Shown here: one piece after another, positions 15,755 to 25,672 of the stretch
Layout: each line of letters opens with the position of its first letter
How positions within the stretch are numbered: the stretch's first letter is position 1
Origin: Prevotella sp.
Lineage (GTDB): Bacteria > Bacteroidota > Bacteroidia > Bacteroidales > Bacteroidaceae
Reading direction: 5' to 3'
Length of the DNA: 64,000 nt
Assembly: GCA_017548275.1 (NCBI GenBank)
Contig: JAFZAH010000023.1
Span: forward strand, 159,490 to 223,489
Translations under genes and position numbers: made by a program
The notes under the pieces: model-generated
What the model was told of the DNA's origin: nothing
The model's database searches: none
Seen by the model: only the letters and a program-made list of their open reading frames with translations

Positions 15755-16072
15755 ACGATAATCATTTAAGGTTGTGTTTTCGTATGCAAAGTAAATGTTT
15801 TTTTTTGAGATATGCTCATTTCTCTCCAAAAAAATCGATAAATATTGAACTTTTATAAAAAATAACATTTCATCTTTCTCAAGTGTCGAAAAAAAGTAGT
15901 TACTTTGTAGGGGGAAAACCGACCCCAATCTCTCGATAGTTAAAAGGGCGTTAGCCAGTTCCCCTCCCATGTAGGGGCGATTTAGTCCTTAAGCGGACAA
16001 AATCTTCAAGCAGGGGTGGGGTCAGTAATTTAAAACCTCAAACCTCAAACCTCAAACCTCAAATCAAATACT
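15755..16072. other. Divergent intergenic region between threonine dehydrogenase and kbl
   Basis: Contains a TACTTTG-type -7-like element for each direction (near 15786-15792 on the minus strand and 15901-15907 on the plus strand), each one base short of TAnnTTTG. It also contains a degenerate REP-like segment (CCCCTCCCATG...GGGGTGGGG, about 15960-16021) and the AAACCTC array. No coding sequence was seen. Confidence 0.5.
16033..16060. repeat. AAACCTC heptamer, four perfect tandem copies before kbl
   Basis: Four exact 7-base copies, followed by AAATCAAATACT and then the kbl ATG at 16073. The array occupies the 5' leader, only 12 bases from the start codon. Slippage here would change leader length without affecting the reading frame. 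Confidence 0.9.
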
Positions 16073-17260
16073 ATGTACGGAAAAATGAAAGAACATCTCA
16101 GCCAGACGCTTGCTGAGATTCGTGAAGCAGGACTTTACAAAGAAGAACGGCTGATTGAAAGTCCGCAACGGGCTGCCATTCAAGTGAAAGGACAGGAAGT
16201 GCTCAACTTCTGCGCCAACAATTACCTGGGCTTGAGCGACCATCCCCGACTCATCGAGGGTGCCAAGCAGATGATGGACCGCCGCGGCTTCGGCATGTCG
16301 TCGGTACGTTTTATCTGCGGTACGCAAGACATCCACAAAGAGTTGGAGGCCGCCATCTCGGAGTATTTCCACACAGATGACACCATTCTCTATGCCGCGT
16401 GTTTCGATGCCAACGGCGGTGTGTTCGAACCCCTCTTCACCGAGGAGGACGCCATCATCAGCGATGCGCTCAACCATGCCTCCATCATCGACGGCGTGCG
16501 CCTGTGCAAGGCCAAACGCTATCGCTATGCCAATGCCGACATGGCCGACCTTGAGCGTTGTCTGCAAGAGGCACAGGCTCAGCGGTTCCGCATCATCTGC
16601 ACCGACGGCGTGTTCTCTATGGACGGCAATGTGGCGCCGATGGACCAGATTTGCGACCTGGCCGAGAAATATGACGCGTTGGTGATGGTCGATGAGTCGC
16701 ACTCTGCCGGCGTGGTGGGCGCCACAGGCCACGGTGTGAGCGAGTTCTTCAACACCTACGGACGTGTGGATATCTACACCGGCACCCTTGGCAAATCATT
16801 TGGCGGAGCCCTCGGCGGATTCACCACCGGCCGCAAAGAGATTATCGACCTGCTGCGTCAGCGCTCACGGCCTTATCTCTTCTCCAACTCGTTGGCACCT
16901 TGCATCATCGGCGCCTCGCTCGAAGTGTTCAAGATGCTCAAAGAGAGTGACGAGATACACGACCGCCTCGTGGAGAACGTCAATTATTTCCGCGACAAGA
17001 TGATGGCTGCAGGATTCGACATCAAACCCACACAGAGTGCCATCTGCGCCGTAATGCTCTACGATGCCAAACTGTCGCAGGTCTATGCCGCCCGCATGCA
17101 GGAAGAGGGCATCTATGTCACCGGTTTCTATTATCCCGTGGTTCCGAAGGGACAGGCCCGCATCCGTGTGCAGATTTCCGCAGGTCACACCCGCGAGCAA
17201 CTCGACAAGTGCATTGCCGCCTTCATCAAAGTGGGCAAAGACCTCGATGTGCTGAAGTAA
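16073..17260 (+). CDS. kbl: Glycine C-acetyltransferase (2-amino-3-ketobutyrate CoA ligase)
   Basis: PLP enzyme that cleaves 2-amino-3-ketobutyrate with CoA to glycine and acetyl-CoA. The 395-residue length matches the family. Motifs: NFCANNYLGLSDHPRLIEGA (about residues 44-63), GFGMSSVRFICGTQDIHKELE, DALNHASIIDGVRL, FSMDGNVAPMDQICDLAEKYDALVMVDESHSAGVVG, and the PLP-lysine run TGTLGKSFGGALGG (about 238-251). It is divergent from the SDR threonine dehydrogenase, completing the two-step threonine degradation route. A tandem AAACCTC array precedes the start. Confidence 0.96.
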   Translation: MYGKMKEHLSQTLAEIREAGLYKEERLIESPQRAAIQVKGQEVLNFCANNYLGLSDHPRLIEGAKQMMDRRGFGMSSVRFICGTQDIHKELEAAISEYFHTDDTILYAACFDANGGVFEPLFTEEDAIISDALNHASIIDGVRLCKAKRYRYANADMADLERCLQEAQAQRFRIICTDGVFSMDGNVAPMDQICDLAEKYDALVMVDESHSAGVVGATGHGVSEFFNTYGRVDIYTGTLGKSFGGALGGFTTGRKEIIDLLRQRSRPYLFSNSLAPCIIGASLEVFKMLKESDEIHDRLVENVNYFRDKMMAAGFDIKPTQSAICAVMLYDAKLSQVYAARMQEEGIYVTGFYYPVVPKGQARIRVQISAGHTREQLDKCIAAFIKVGKDLDVLK

Positions 17261-17697
17261 AACTTTAATAGGGCAAATGAGTCCAATTGACCCAATAAGG
17301 ACAATAACCCTTTTAACCTCATTTTTCCAACCCTTTTCCTCCTGTTTTGGAGGAAGAGGGTGTTTTTTTAACACTTTTCCCCTCAGAAAACCCCTAAATA
17401 TAAAAAAGTATCAAAAAAAAACAACAAAAGATGATAATATTTTTCAATTTTACTTTATCTTTGCACCTTGAAAATATGTACGAATACTTGATTTACCTCA
17501 AATCACAGAAAAAAGAACCTAAGGAAATATTATCATAAAGTCAAACTTAAAGTTTATGCCTATCGAAAAAAGACGGAATTGAACAAAAAGTTTTCACTGC
17601 CTTATATATATAATAAGGTGGTGAGTATGGTCATTGTGACTAAGTGAACAATCAACAAAGAGTTTATACTATTTAACCTAAGAAAAATAATTAAAGT
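17261..17697. other. Gap and long 5' leader of the SusC/SusD operon
   Basis: Between kbl and susC. TATCTTTG at 17456-17463 is a good -7 box, although no clear -33 TTTG is seen. This would give a 5' untranslated leader of about 230 bases, A+T-rich, with a small hairpin CCTTAT...ATAAGG at about 17601-17619. Before it, a G/C-poor tract with 'CCTTTTCCTCCTGTTTTGGAGGAAGAGG' character (17334-17362) may be the kbl terminator. No coding sequence was seen. Confidence 0.5.
17456..17463 (+). promoter_or_regulatory. Candidate -7 box of the SusC/SusD operon
   Basis: TATCTTTG, an exact TAnnTTTG match followed by C, 234 bases before the susC start. The -33 position is A/T-rich without TTTG, which may mean that an activator is needed. 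Confidence 0.5.
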
Positions 17698-20600
17698 ATG
17701 AATTTGAATCTCAGAAAAACAGTGCTGCTGATGAGCGCATGTGCCGCAATGGGTTTCGCTTACCCGGCATACGCCTCCAACGATTCTGCCCCTCAGGCAG
17801 TACAGCAGTCAAAGACGGTGAGTGGTACTGTCGTCGACGCTGATGGCCCCGTTATCGGTGCCACCGTTATCGAAAAAGGTACTACTAACGGAACGGTTAC
17901 CGACATCGACGGTAACTTTACTCTCAACGTGCAGCCCGGTGCTACTATCGTGATTTCTTACGTGGGCTTCAAAACCCAGGAAATCGTAGTGGGCAACCAG
18001 TCGTTCATCAACGTTAACCTCGCTGAGGACGCTGACGTGCTCGAGGAAGTAGTGGTCGTGGGTTATGGTGTGCAGAAAAAGAAACTCGTCACCGGTGCTA
18101 CCGTACAGGTGAAGGGTGAAGACATCGCCAAACTCAACACCACCAACGCTCTTGAAGCCATGCAGTCAAGTTCACCTGGTGTGCAAATCACCCAGTCGTC
18201 TTCACAGCCTGGTAAAGGTTACAATGTTTACATCCGTGGTAAGGGCACCATCGGTGATAACACACCTCTTTATGTTATCGACGGTGTGGCAGGTGGTAGT
18301 CTCGACGGCATCAACCCCAATGATATCGAGAGCATCGACGTGCTGAAAGATGCTGCATCGGCTGCCATCTATGGTTCCCGTGCTGCTAACGGCGTCATCC
18401 TCGTTACCACAAAACAGGGTAAGGCTGGTAAGATTGAACTCTCCTACAATGGTGCTATCGGTTGGTCGAACGTTTACAAGCGTCCTCAACTGCTCAATGC
18501 ACAGCAGTACATGACCATCTTTGACGAGTACAACTATAACTCTAATGGTGCTAAGATTGATTGGTCAGGTTATGTGCCTGCTGACATTCTTAATAAGGTG
18601 GCCAACGGTTGGGAAGGCACTGACTGGTGGGATGTGTTCACCAACAAGAATGCCGTCCAGAATAACCATTCTGTGACCTTGACTGGTGGTACAGACCGCT
18701 CCAAGTTCGCTATGTCTTACACCTATACCGGCAACGAAGGTATCATGGGTGCTGACAAGGCTTCATTCTACAAACGTCACACCGTCCGCATCAACAGCGA
18801 CCATGTGCTCTTGAGAGTGAAGGACTTCGATGCCATCACCATCGGTGAGAACATCTCCATTGGCTATAATAAGAGCCATGACCTGGCTGAGGGTGGTATG
18901 TATTGGAGCTATATCCACAGCCTGCTCCAGGTGTCTCCGCTCATGCCGCAGTATGCTGACAACGGCGATATCTATAATTATCAGGATCCTGCTGGTAATG
19001 TGACTTATGGTAATGGCTGGAGCACAGGTATGTTCAACAACCCGTGGGAGGCCCTCTCAAAAGGTGGTTGGAACTCTATGGCTGAGAGCCGCAACGTCAA
19101 CACCAGTGTTACTGCTTTCGCTGTTATCCAGCCTATCAAGGGCTTGAGATTCCGCTCACAGTTCAACTATAACTGGGGTTCTGGAGCATACCGCAACTAT
19201 TCAGAACCACGTGCTGATAATCCTATTGGTCCCGTATCTACATATGGTGTAAGCCAGAGTGCTTGGATAAGTGGCAACTGGTCAGTTGAGAACACCCTTA
19301 CTTACGACCTTCCTGTTTTCAGTGGTCACAAAATCTCCGCTATGGTCGGTCAGAGTTTCCAGAGCACAGACTGGAGTGCAAACATCAGTGGAAACAACAG
19401 CGTTTCTTGGGGTAGCCAACTCGCAACACTGAAAGGATGGGATTCCGCATGGTTGTCAAACGTCAAACTTACTGATGTTACTACTGCTGGCATCACAGGT
19501 AATCCTAATGACGAAGAGTATCTTGCTTCTTGGTTCGGTCGTGTGACTTGGGACTGGAACGAGACCTATATGGCTACTGTCACTATGCGTTATGACGGTT
19601 CAAGTATCTTCTCCGACGGTCACCGTTGGGGTCTGTTCCCCTCTGTATCTGCAGGTTGGGTGCTCACCAACGAGCCCTTCATGGAGAGTGTACACAGTTG
19701 GATGGACTTCTTCAAACTCCGCGCATCTTGGGGTCAGAACGGTAACAACCGTATCACCAAATACCAGTATCTGGCAACCATCGCCCTGTCTGGCAGTGCC
19801 AACGACAGTGGTTACAAGTTTGGTTCCGACATGGCAACTTCTACCGCAGGTATTCCTAACACCGGTGCTTACGCAAACATCGTGCCTAACCCCGACCTGA
19901 CTTGGGAGACATCTGAGCAGTTAGACTTCGGTTTCGACGCTCGTTTCCTCGACAGCCGCTTGAATGTGAACTTCGACTGGTATAAGAAGACCACGAAGGA
20001 CTGGCTTGTCACTGGTCCGAGGATTGGTATTATGGGTACCAACCCTGCTTACATCAATGGTGGTGACGTGGAGAATACCGGTATTGAACTCGCTCTCAAC
20101 TGGAATGACAAAATCGGCAGCGACTTCCGTTACAACGTGGGTGTGAACTTCGCTACCAACAAGAACAAGGTAACCCGTATTGCTAACGAGAATCACTATA
20201 TCGCAGGTAATGGTAATGTCCTCTCACAGGGTACTGACTATGTCTCACGTGCTGAGGAAGGCTATCCCATCGGTTATTTCTATGGCATGTCATACAGCGG
20301 CATCTGGCAGAATCAGGCTGAAATCGAAGCCGCACGTGCTGCCGGCAAGGCTGTCCTCGACGATGCAAAACCTGGTGACTGCATCTGGGACGACTGGAAC
20401 GGTGACGGTGTGATTGTCGGTAAAGGTGAAGGTGCTGGTACCGATAAGCATCAAATCGGTAATCCTAACCCCGACGTGATGCTCGGTGTTAACCTCGGCT
20501 TCTCATGGAAAGGCTTTGACTTCGCTGTCAACGGTGCCGGTGCATTTGGAATGCAGATCATGCGTTCTTACCGTTCATACGGTGACGACCCCGACCAGAA

Positions 20601-20964
20601 CTACGATACCACCATCCTGAACCGTTGGCATGGTGAGGGTACCTCCAACACAATGCCGCGTATTTCCAATAACGGTCACCCGAACACTATCTGGGTATCC
20701 ACACGTTATATGGAGGATGCTGACTACTTCAAGATTAAGACTGTGACGCTCGGTTACGACTTCAAGAACATTTGGAAGACTTGTCCGTTCCAGCAACTCC
20801 GTCTCTATGTGCAGGCTCAGAACCTCTACACCTTCACAGGTTACACCGGTCTCGACCCAGAGGTAGGTTCAACAGGTGGTGACGTATCCTGGGCATCCGG
20901 TATCGACCTCGGTCTGTACCCGCCAGCCCGTACTTTCTTGGTTGGTGCAAGTATTAAATTCTAA
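17698..20964 (+). CDS. SusC-like TonB-dependent outer-membrane transporter
   Basis: A 1088-residue TonB-dependent receptor of the SusC/RagA family, which imports glycans or peptides with a SusD lid. Order: signal peptide (about residues 1-26, cut near AYA), carboxypeptidase-regulatory-like beta domain (about 38-115; VSGTVVDADGPVIGATVIEKGTTNGTV... and ISYVGFKTQEI), TonB-box region EEVVVVGYGVQKK (about 117-129), plug domain with the SusC signature VYIRGKGTIGDNTPLYVIDGV and DAASAAIYGSRAANGVILVTTKQGK (about 217-241), then the barrel ending in ARTFLVGASIKF. The SusD partner follows 17 bases downstream. No glycoside hydrolase or sigma/anti-sigma gene is adjacent, so the substrate is unknown. Confidence 0.95.
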   Translation: MNLNLRKTVLLMSACAAMGFAYPAYASNDSAPQAVQQSKTVSGTVVDADGPVIGATVIEKGTTNGTVTDIDGNFTLNVQPGATIVISYVGFKTQEIVVGNQSFINVNLAEDADVLEEVVVVGYGVQKKKLVTGATVQVKGEDIAKLNTTNALEAMQSSSPGVQITQSSSQPGKGYNVYIRGKGTIGDNTPLYVIDGVAGGSLDGINPNDIESIDVLKDAASAAIYGSRAANGVILVTTKQGKAGKIELSYNGAIGWSNVYKRPQLLNAQQYMTIFDEYNYNSNGAKIDWSGYVPADILNKVANGWEGTDWWDVFTNKNAVQNNHSVTLTGGTDRSKFAMSYTYTGNEGIMGADKASFYKRHTVRINSDHVLLRVKDFDAITIGENISIGYNKSHDLAEGGMYWSYIHSLLQVSPLMPQYADNGDIYNYQDPAGNVTYGNGWSTGMFNNPWEALSKGGWNSMAESRNVNTSVTAFAVIQPIKGLRFRSQFNYNWGSGAYRNYSEPRADNPIGPVSTYGVSQSAWISGNWSVENTLTYDLPVFSGHKISAMVGQSFQSTDWSANISGNNSVSWGSQLATLKGWDSAWLSNVKLTDVTTAGITGNPNDEEYLASWFGRVTWDWNETYMATVTMRYDGSSIFSDGHRWGLFPSVSAGWVLTNEPFMESVHSWMDFFKLRASWGQNGNNRITKYQYLATIALSGSANDSGYKFGSDMATSTAGIPNTGAYANIVPNPDLTWETSEQLDFGFDARFLDSRLNVNFDWYKKTTKDWLVTGPRIGIMGTNPAYINGGDVENTGIELALNWNDKIGSDFRYNVGVNFATNKNKVTRIANENHYIAGNGNVLSQGTDYVSRAEEGYPIGYFYGMSYSGIWQNQAEIEAARAAGKAVLDDAKPGDCIWDDWNGDGVIVGKGEGAGTDKHQIGNPNPDVMLGVNLGFSWKGFDFAVNGAGAFGMQIMRSYRSYGDDPDQNYDTTILNRWHGEGTSNTMPRISNNGHPNTIWVSTRYMEDADYFKIKTVTLGYDFKNIWKTCPFQQLRLYVQAQNLYTFTGYTGLDPEVGSTGGDVSWASGIDLGLYPPARTFLVGASIKF

Positions 20965-20981
20965 TTTGTCAATAATAAGTT

Positions 20982-22901
20982 ATGAAGAAATATATTCTTT
21001 CATCGTTGGCTGTTTTGGCAGCAACTTTGTTTACATCTTGTAACGACATGCTGGACACTGATCCGCGTGTGACGGAGATGACCTCAGCAACATTCCCGGG
21101 CAAACCTGCTGATGTTGAGGCATTGAATGCGGCTACCTACAGTATCATGAGTACGTTGGGTGGCGGAGATAATAGTGACTCCTTAAATAATATTTTCTTC
21201 TGGTGGTGTTGTATGTCTGACGACTGCTACGGCAGTGGCGGTCTGCAAGACTATATGCCTAAGTCATGGCATCATTTTACAATGCAGGATGCCAACCAGT
21301 ATGAATATGACTGGATTCTTCTCTATGGTGGTATCTCACGTGCCAACAACCAGATTGAAACTATAGACAATGTGCCTTGGACTGATGCTGAGAAAGCACA
21401 GCGCGATCAACTCCTCGGTGAGGCGTTCTTCATGCGTGGACTCTACACCATGTGGCTCACACAGATGTATGGTGACATTCCTGTGCTCACTTCTACCCTT
21501 ATTACTGAAGAGTCGTATCAGCAGGTTAGCGCTGAGGATGTTGTCTATCCGCAGATTATCGCCGACTTCGTTTCCGCCAAGAACCTTATGACAGTTACAA
21601 AGGCCAATGGTTCAGGTCATGCTGACAAGTACTGTGCCGAGGCATTCATGGCTCGTGCATACATGTTCTGGGCTGGCTTCTACAAAGGCGTAGGTGAAAT
21701 TAAGAACGGTGCTCCTGAAATCGCTCTTCTTGACCGTAACGGCGAGCCTATCGCTCAGGAGGGTTTGAACGTGTCTTCCGTTTCTAAGGATGATATCGTC
21801 AGCGGCCTGAGAGAAATCATCAACAATGGTGGCTACAAACTCTGCGAGGACTTCCGCTCACTCTGGCAGTACTCCAACAGCCTTCTCTGGGATGAGGCTC
21901 ATGATGGCGTAGGCCACGATTACCCGTTCATCGCTGACATGAAACGTGAGAACTGTTTCGACCAGCCCGGTATGGGTAATGGTAACACTGAGGAACTCTT
22001 TGCTATTCAGTTCATGAATGCTTCTTCTTGGAACATTGGCGGTACATATTGCAACCCGCGTATGTATTCTAACTATCTGTCATGTTTCTGGGGTCTTCGT
22101 AACGGTGCCTCCAACGTGAATGGTACCCGTGACTTGACTTATCCGTTCAACCAGGGTTGGGGACAGGGTACTCCTTCTTGCAACATTTGGGATGACTGGA
22201 CAGCAGCAGAGAAAGCCGGTGGTTATACAGACAGCCGTAAACTCGCTTCTATGATTGACCTCGAGAACGAACTTGCATCCTATTGCTACGAGAAAGACGA
22301 CAACGAGGAGTCAGGTTATGCTGTGAAGAAGTACGCCGATGTTAACCTTGACGCTAACGATGCAGACAATAAAACCTGGTGGGTCCAGTGCGACGGTTAT
22401 AGTGGCAGCGGTTCCCTCGGCAACAGTATGCAGGGTGACCACTTCGAGGACTTCTACCTGATGCGTTATGCTGACGTTCTTTTGATGATGACCGAACTTA
22501 CCGGTGATGCTCAGTACATGAACCAGGTACAGCGTCGTGCTGGCGTTCCTGAGACTGGCTATTCATTGGCAAACGTTCAGAACGAGCGTCGTTGGGAGTT
22601 TGCATTCGAGGGTCTGCGTTTCAATGATATGCGTCGTTGGACCGGTAAGGACTGCAAGAATAGCGACTATGCTCCAAAGGCTCTTCAGGCACAGGCTGGT
22701 AAGCAGATTGTCTGCCTCGGCGACAAGGCAAACAAGAAAACTATGCAGCACATGACGTGTTCTTGGACTGAGCGTTATCAGGCTACCAATGGTTTCCTGC
22801 CTAAACCTCAGAACCAGATTTCTCTCCATAATGGTGGATTGGAGCAGAACCCCGGTTGGGACACTGCTGACCCCAAGACACAATATAAAGCACTTTATTA
22901 A
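20982..22901 (+). CDS. SusD-like outer-membrane lipoprotein
   Basis: A 639-residue RagB/SusD family surface lipoprotein that captures nutrient and closes the SusC barrel. The signal peptide ends at a lipobox LFTSC (Cys20), followed by NDMLDTDPR. The TPR-like helical core includes LLGEAFFMRGLYTMWLTQMYGDIPVL (about residues 143-170), and the typical C-terminal RRWEFAFEGLRFNDMRRW is present. It is longer than many SusD proteins (about 500-600) but in range. It is translated from the susC transcript and is followed by a third lipoprotein gene. The substrate cannot be inferred. Confidence 0.94.
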   Translation: MKKYILSSLAVLAATLFTSCNDMLDTDPRVTEMTSATFPGKPADVEALNAATYSIMSTLGGGDNSDSLNNIFFWWCCMSDDCYGSGGLQDYMPKSWHHFTMQDANQYEYDWILLYGGISRANNQIETIDNVPWTDAEKAQRDQLLGEAFFMRGLYTMWLTQMYGDIPVLTSTLITEESYQQVSAEDVVYPQIIADFVSAKNLMTVTKANGSGHADKYCAEAFMARAYMFWAGFYKGVGEIKNGAPEIALLDRNGEPIAQEGLNVSSVSKDDIVSGLREIINNGGYKLCEDFRSLWQYSNSLLWDEAHDGVGHDYPFIADMKRENCFDQPGMGNGNTEELFAIQFMNASSWNIGGTYCNPRMYSNYLSCFWGLRNGASNVNGTRDLTYPFNQGWGQGTPSCNIWDDWTAAEKAGGYTDSRKLASMIDLENELASYCYEKDDNEESGYAVKKYADVNLDANDADNKTWWVQCDGYSGSGSLGNSMQGDHFEDFYLMRYADVLLMMTELTGDAQYMNQVQRRAGVPETGYSLANVQNERRWEFAFEGLRFNDMRRWTGKDCKNSDYAPKALQAQAGKQIVCLGDKANKKTMQHMTCSWTERYQATNGFLPKPQNQISLHNGGLEQNPGWDTADPKTQYKALY

Positions 22902-22923
22902 TATTTTATATTAAGTAATCAAT

Positions 22924-23667
22924 ATGAAAAAGATATTTTTGTTATTTTCCGCAGTATGTGCTTTCATCGCTTGCGATCCTGTTTCGGAGGATATCAGCAA
23001 TGACGGTCACATCACTCTTGACGAACTCAAGGCGAAGACCACTGTCACTGTTGACAAGGCTGCTGATGGCCTAAACGGTAATGTGATCTCCTGTGAGACC
23101 TTGGCACCTGTCAATGCAAAGTGGGATATTGGTGGTAAGGAATTCGTCGGTAACTATGCTAAAAAGAAGATGAAACTCGGTGATTACGTCGTAGTTCTGA
23201 ATGCTCTTTGTGCAGATGGTACCCTACTGACTGCTGATTTCCCCGTATCTTGTCAGGAAATCACTGAGGAACTCCAGAAAATCTACATCTATGGTGCGGA
23301 TCCTCAAGCGCAGCCGCCGTTCTCACCCGGTGCTTGGGATGCATCTGCCATGCGTTTCAGCGATAACGAGGGTCAGCATTTCCCCTATCTCTCTGATGAT
23401 GTATATTGGGGTTTCAAGACTCTTATCATTGACGTTTCTCAGGCCACTGATGATTTGACCGTAAGAGTAATGTCTGGTTGGTGGGATAATTTCAATGCTG
23501 ATGGCTCTGAAACAATTGTTACATGGGTTTCTGGTTTGAATGAGCTCCAACTCACCGAGGATATTGCTAAGATTTGCGCCAAAGGTAATGGAGGCGGTGC
23601 ACATGACCTTCAGTTCATGGTCAAAAGCGGTTCATGTATCGTCAATTCTGTTTACTACGAGGAATAA
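22924..23667 (+). CDS. Lipoprotein of the SusC/SusD operon (SusE/F-like position)
   Basis: A 247-residue predicted lipoprotein with the lipobox AFIAC (Cys17) and then DPVSEDISNDGHITLDELKAK. The body looks all-beta, with aromatic runs such as GAWDASAMRF, YWGFKTLIID and VMSGWWDNF that resemble a carbohydrate-binding or surface-binding domain. Its place directly after susD is where SusE/SusF-type binding lipoproteins are normally encoded, so a role in substrate capture at the cell surface is inferred. I do not recognise a specific family. A strong terminator follows. Confidence 0.7.
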   Translation: MKKIFLLFSAVCAFIACDPVSEDISNDGHITLDELKAKTTVTVDKAADGLNGNVISCETLAPVNAKWDIGGKEFVGNYAKKKMKLGDYVVVLNALCADGTLLTADFPVSCQEITEELQKIYIYGADPQAQPPFSPGAWDASAMRFSDNEGQHFPYLSDDVYWGFKTLIIDVSQATDDLTVRVMSGWWDNFNADGSETIVTWVSGLNELQLTEDIAKICAKGNGGGAHDLQFMVKSGSCIVNSVYYEE

Positions 23668-23692
23668 TCATTCCTTATCGGTATAATTTAAT

Positions 23693-23729
23693 AATAGGCT
23701 GACTCATTCTAATGGGTCAGCCTATTTTA
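23693..23729 (+). terminator. Terminator after the SusC/SusD operon
   Basis: AATAGGCTGAC (23693-23703) pairs with GTCAGCCTATT (23716-23726) around a short loop, and T-rich sequence follows. It separates this operon from the next promoter. Confidence 0.85.
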
Positions 23730-23758
23730 TTGGGTATATGATACAAATACTTGCTTAA

Positions 23759-23791
23759 TTTGTGGAGTATGAACTTTTTTTTGTAAATTTG
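23759..23791 (+). promoter_or_regulatory. Promoter of the duplicated membrane/propeller operon
   Basis: TTTG at 23759-23762 and TAAATTTG at 23784-23791 with a 21-base spacer, 29 bases before the start at 23821. Together with the terminator at 23693 this makes the four downstream genes a separate transcription unit. Confidence 0.6.
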
Positions 23792-23820
23792 CACGAAATT
23801 AAATACAGTTGTCTTTATCT

Positions 23821-25665
23821 ATGGAAATGAAGAAACCCGACAAAGTCTCCAAAATCTTTCTCTATGTAAGTCTGTTGGCTTTCATGGCTTTTGTCTTATA
23901 TATTTTTCACATCAATCAAGAGGTGTTTTATACGGCACATGACCGTTCTGAATTTGTTGTCGGAGAACCTTTTTACCACACTCTCCTTTCAAAGCCTTTT
24001 GGTCCGATGCAGTATGTGGGAGCCTGGCTTACACAGTTTTTCTATCATCCGGCTTTAGGTGCAGGGGTGTTAATAGCCATTTGGATTCTGATATTCTTTG
24101 TGGGTGTCAAAGCGTTCCGCCTGCACGGAAGTTCCATTGCGCTGATGCTTTTGCCCGTCGCTTGTCTGCTTGCATCTGTTGTCGATTTGGGTTATTGGAT
24201 TTATATCTCCACCATCAGAGGCTATTGGTTCTCGCAGTCCGTGGGTTATCTCGTCATGTTGCTGCTCTTATGGGCAGCACGATGCACTCCGCGTAAATGG
24301 CATATCGTATGGTATCTGGTCGCCTTTTTTATCTATCCGGTGCTTGGGTGGTTTGCTTTGCTATTCATACTGTGTCTGGCACTTTCCGAAAAACCGACTT
24401 GGCGTGAACTTATAGGCGTTGTCCTGCTTTTCTTTACCGCCCACATTTGGCATAACCAACTCTATTCGAACCTGAAAATCGACGATGTGGTGTTGGCTGG
24501 ATTTCCTCGTTTCTTTACTTCACTCGACAATAGTAAGCATCTTTCCATCCCGTTCTGGGTGCTCAGTGCTTTATCTATAATCATACCGCTATGCGAGAAG
24601 TTTCTGGCAACCAAAGTTCAAGGTCTTTCGACGAGCGAAACAGCAAAGCCGAGCGTAAAGTTCAAAATTCATAGTTTTGTCGTTCCCGTCTTTTGTGCCG
24701 TTGCTGGCATCGTCTTCACCTTATCTTTGATGTACTACGACAAGAACTATATCAACGAGATGCGCATGGTGCGCCATGCCGAGGATAACAACTGGAAGGA
24801 GATTCTCCGTATGGCGGAGGAGAATCCGAAACCGACCCGCACGATGGTTTTCCTCAAGAACATAGCCCTGATGAACGAAGGCGGCCTGCTCGACCGTTCG
24901 TTTAAATTGGGCAACGACGCTGTCAAACTCAACAACCCTGATTCGCTCCATGTCACCCTTTTGGAAATCGCTTCGCCGCTTGTTTACTACAACTATGGTA
25001 TGATAAATGAGGCCATCCGATTGAATTTCGAAAATGGCATACAATATGGTTTCTCGCCCTTCTTGTTGAAGACGCTTTCCCGCTGTGCCTTGGCTGCTGG
25101 AGATGAGAAATTGGTAGAACGCTATACCACTATATTACATCATCATCCTTTCTATGGTAACTGGCAGCCTGCTCCTGTCTCAGAAAAGGTCAAGGAACTG
25201 CAGAAAGCCTACCCCGACGAACTCACCGGTGTGGAGAACAGCGACAGTTATATTGTCAATACGATTAGTCAATGGACCGATTCCGTCAGCAAGGTGGCTT
25301 CAGAACAGGCATTATTCTATTCCATGATACGTTGCGACTCTCGTCGCTTTTGGGCATCGTTGCGCAACTGGGTGAAATCGCACATGGATGAAGAATTCCC
25401 CCCGCATGCACAGGAAGCATATATGCTATACATGGAAAAGGCCCCGGAAAAGAAGCGCATCATGCTCCCTGTCAGTCAGACTGTCTATGACCGTTACAAG
25501 CGGTTCTGGGATACACTTGAAAACCTGGCAAAACCTGGAATGACTCTTGAACAGGTTGGTGAAAAGATGCGTGAAGAATTTGGTGACACCTACTGGTGGT
25601 ACAATCTTTTCGGAAATAAGTTTTTTATCGCAAATAGACCTCTTGGTTATGAACTACATTCATAA
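23821..25665 (+). CDS. Polytopic membrane protein with C-terminal helical domain (DUF6057-like), copy 1
   Basis: 614 residues if started at MEMKKPDKVSK. The N-terminal half (about residues 10-310) is rich in transmembrane segments, among them FLYVSLLAFMAFVLYIF, ALGAGVLIAIWILIFFVGV and FVVPVFCAVAGIVFTLSLMYY. The C-terminal half is soluble, with helical repeats; it opens YINEMRMVRHAEDNNWKEILRMAEENPKP and ends near YWWYNLFGNKFF. It is homologous in layout to the protein at 27194-29026 (shared start-of-C-terminal-domain pattern and a final 'GDTYWWY' / 'GGTYWYY' run). I assign it to the Bacteroidales DUF6057-like group from memory, so the name is tentative. Its function is unknown. Confidence 0.7.
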   Translation: MEMKKPDKVSKIFLYVSLLAFMAFVLYIFHINQEVFYTAHDRSEFVVGEPFYHTLLSKPFGPMQYVGAWLTQFFYHPALGAGVLIAIWILIFFVGVKAFRLHGSSIALMLLPVACLLASVVDLGYWIYISTIRGYWFSQSVGYLVMLLLLWAARCTPRKWHIVWYLVAFFIYPVLGWFALLFILCLALSEKPTWRELIGVVLLFFTAHIWHNQLYSNLKIDDVVLAGFPRFFTSLDNSKHLSIPFWVLSALSIIIPLCEKFLATKVQGLSTSETAKPSVKFKIHSFVVPVFCAVAGIVFTLSLMYYDKNYINEMRMVRHAEDNNWKEILRMAEENPKPTRTMVFLKNIALMNEGGLLDRSFKLGNDAVKLNNPDSLHVTLLEIASPLVYYNYGMINEAIRLNFENGIQYGFSPFLLKTLSRCALAAGDEKLVERYTTILHHHPFYGNWQPAPVSEKVKELQKAYPDELTGVENSDSYIVNTISQWTDSVSKVASEQALFYSMIRCDSRRFWASLRNWVKSHMDEEFPPHAQEAYMLYMEKAPEKKRIMLPVSQTVYDRYKRFWDTLENLAKPGMTLEQVGEKMREEFGDTYWWYNLFGNKFFIANRPLGYELHS

Positions 25666-25672
25666 GAAAACG

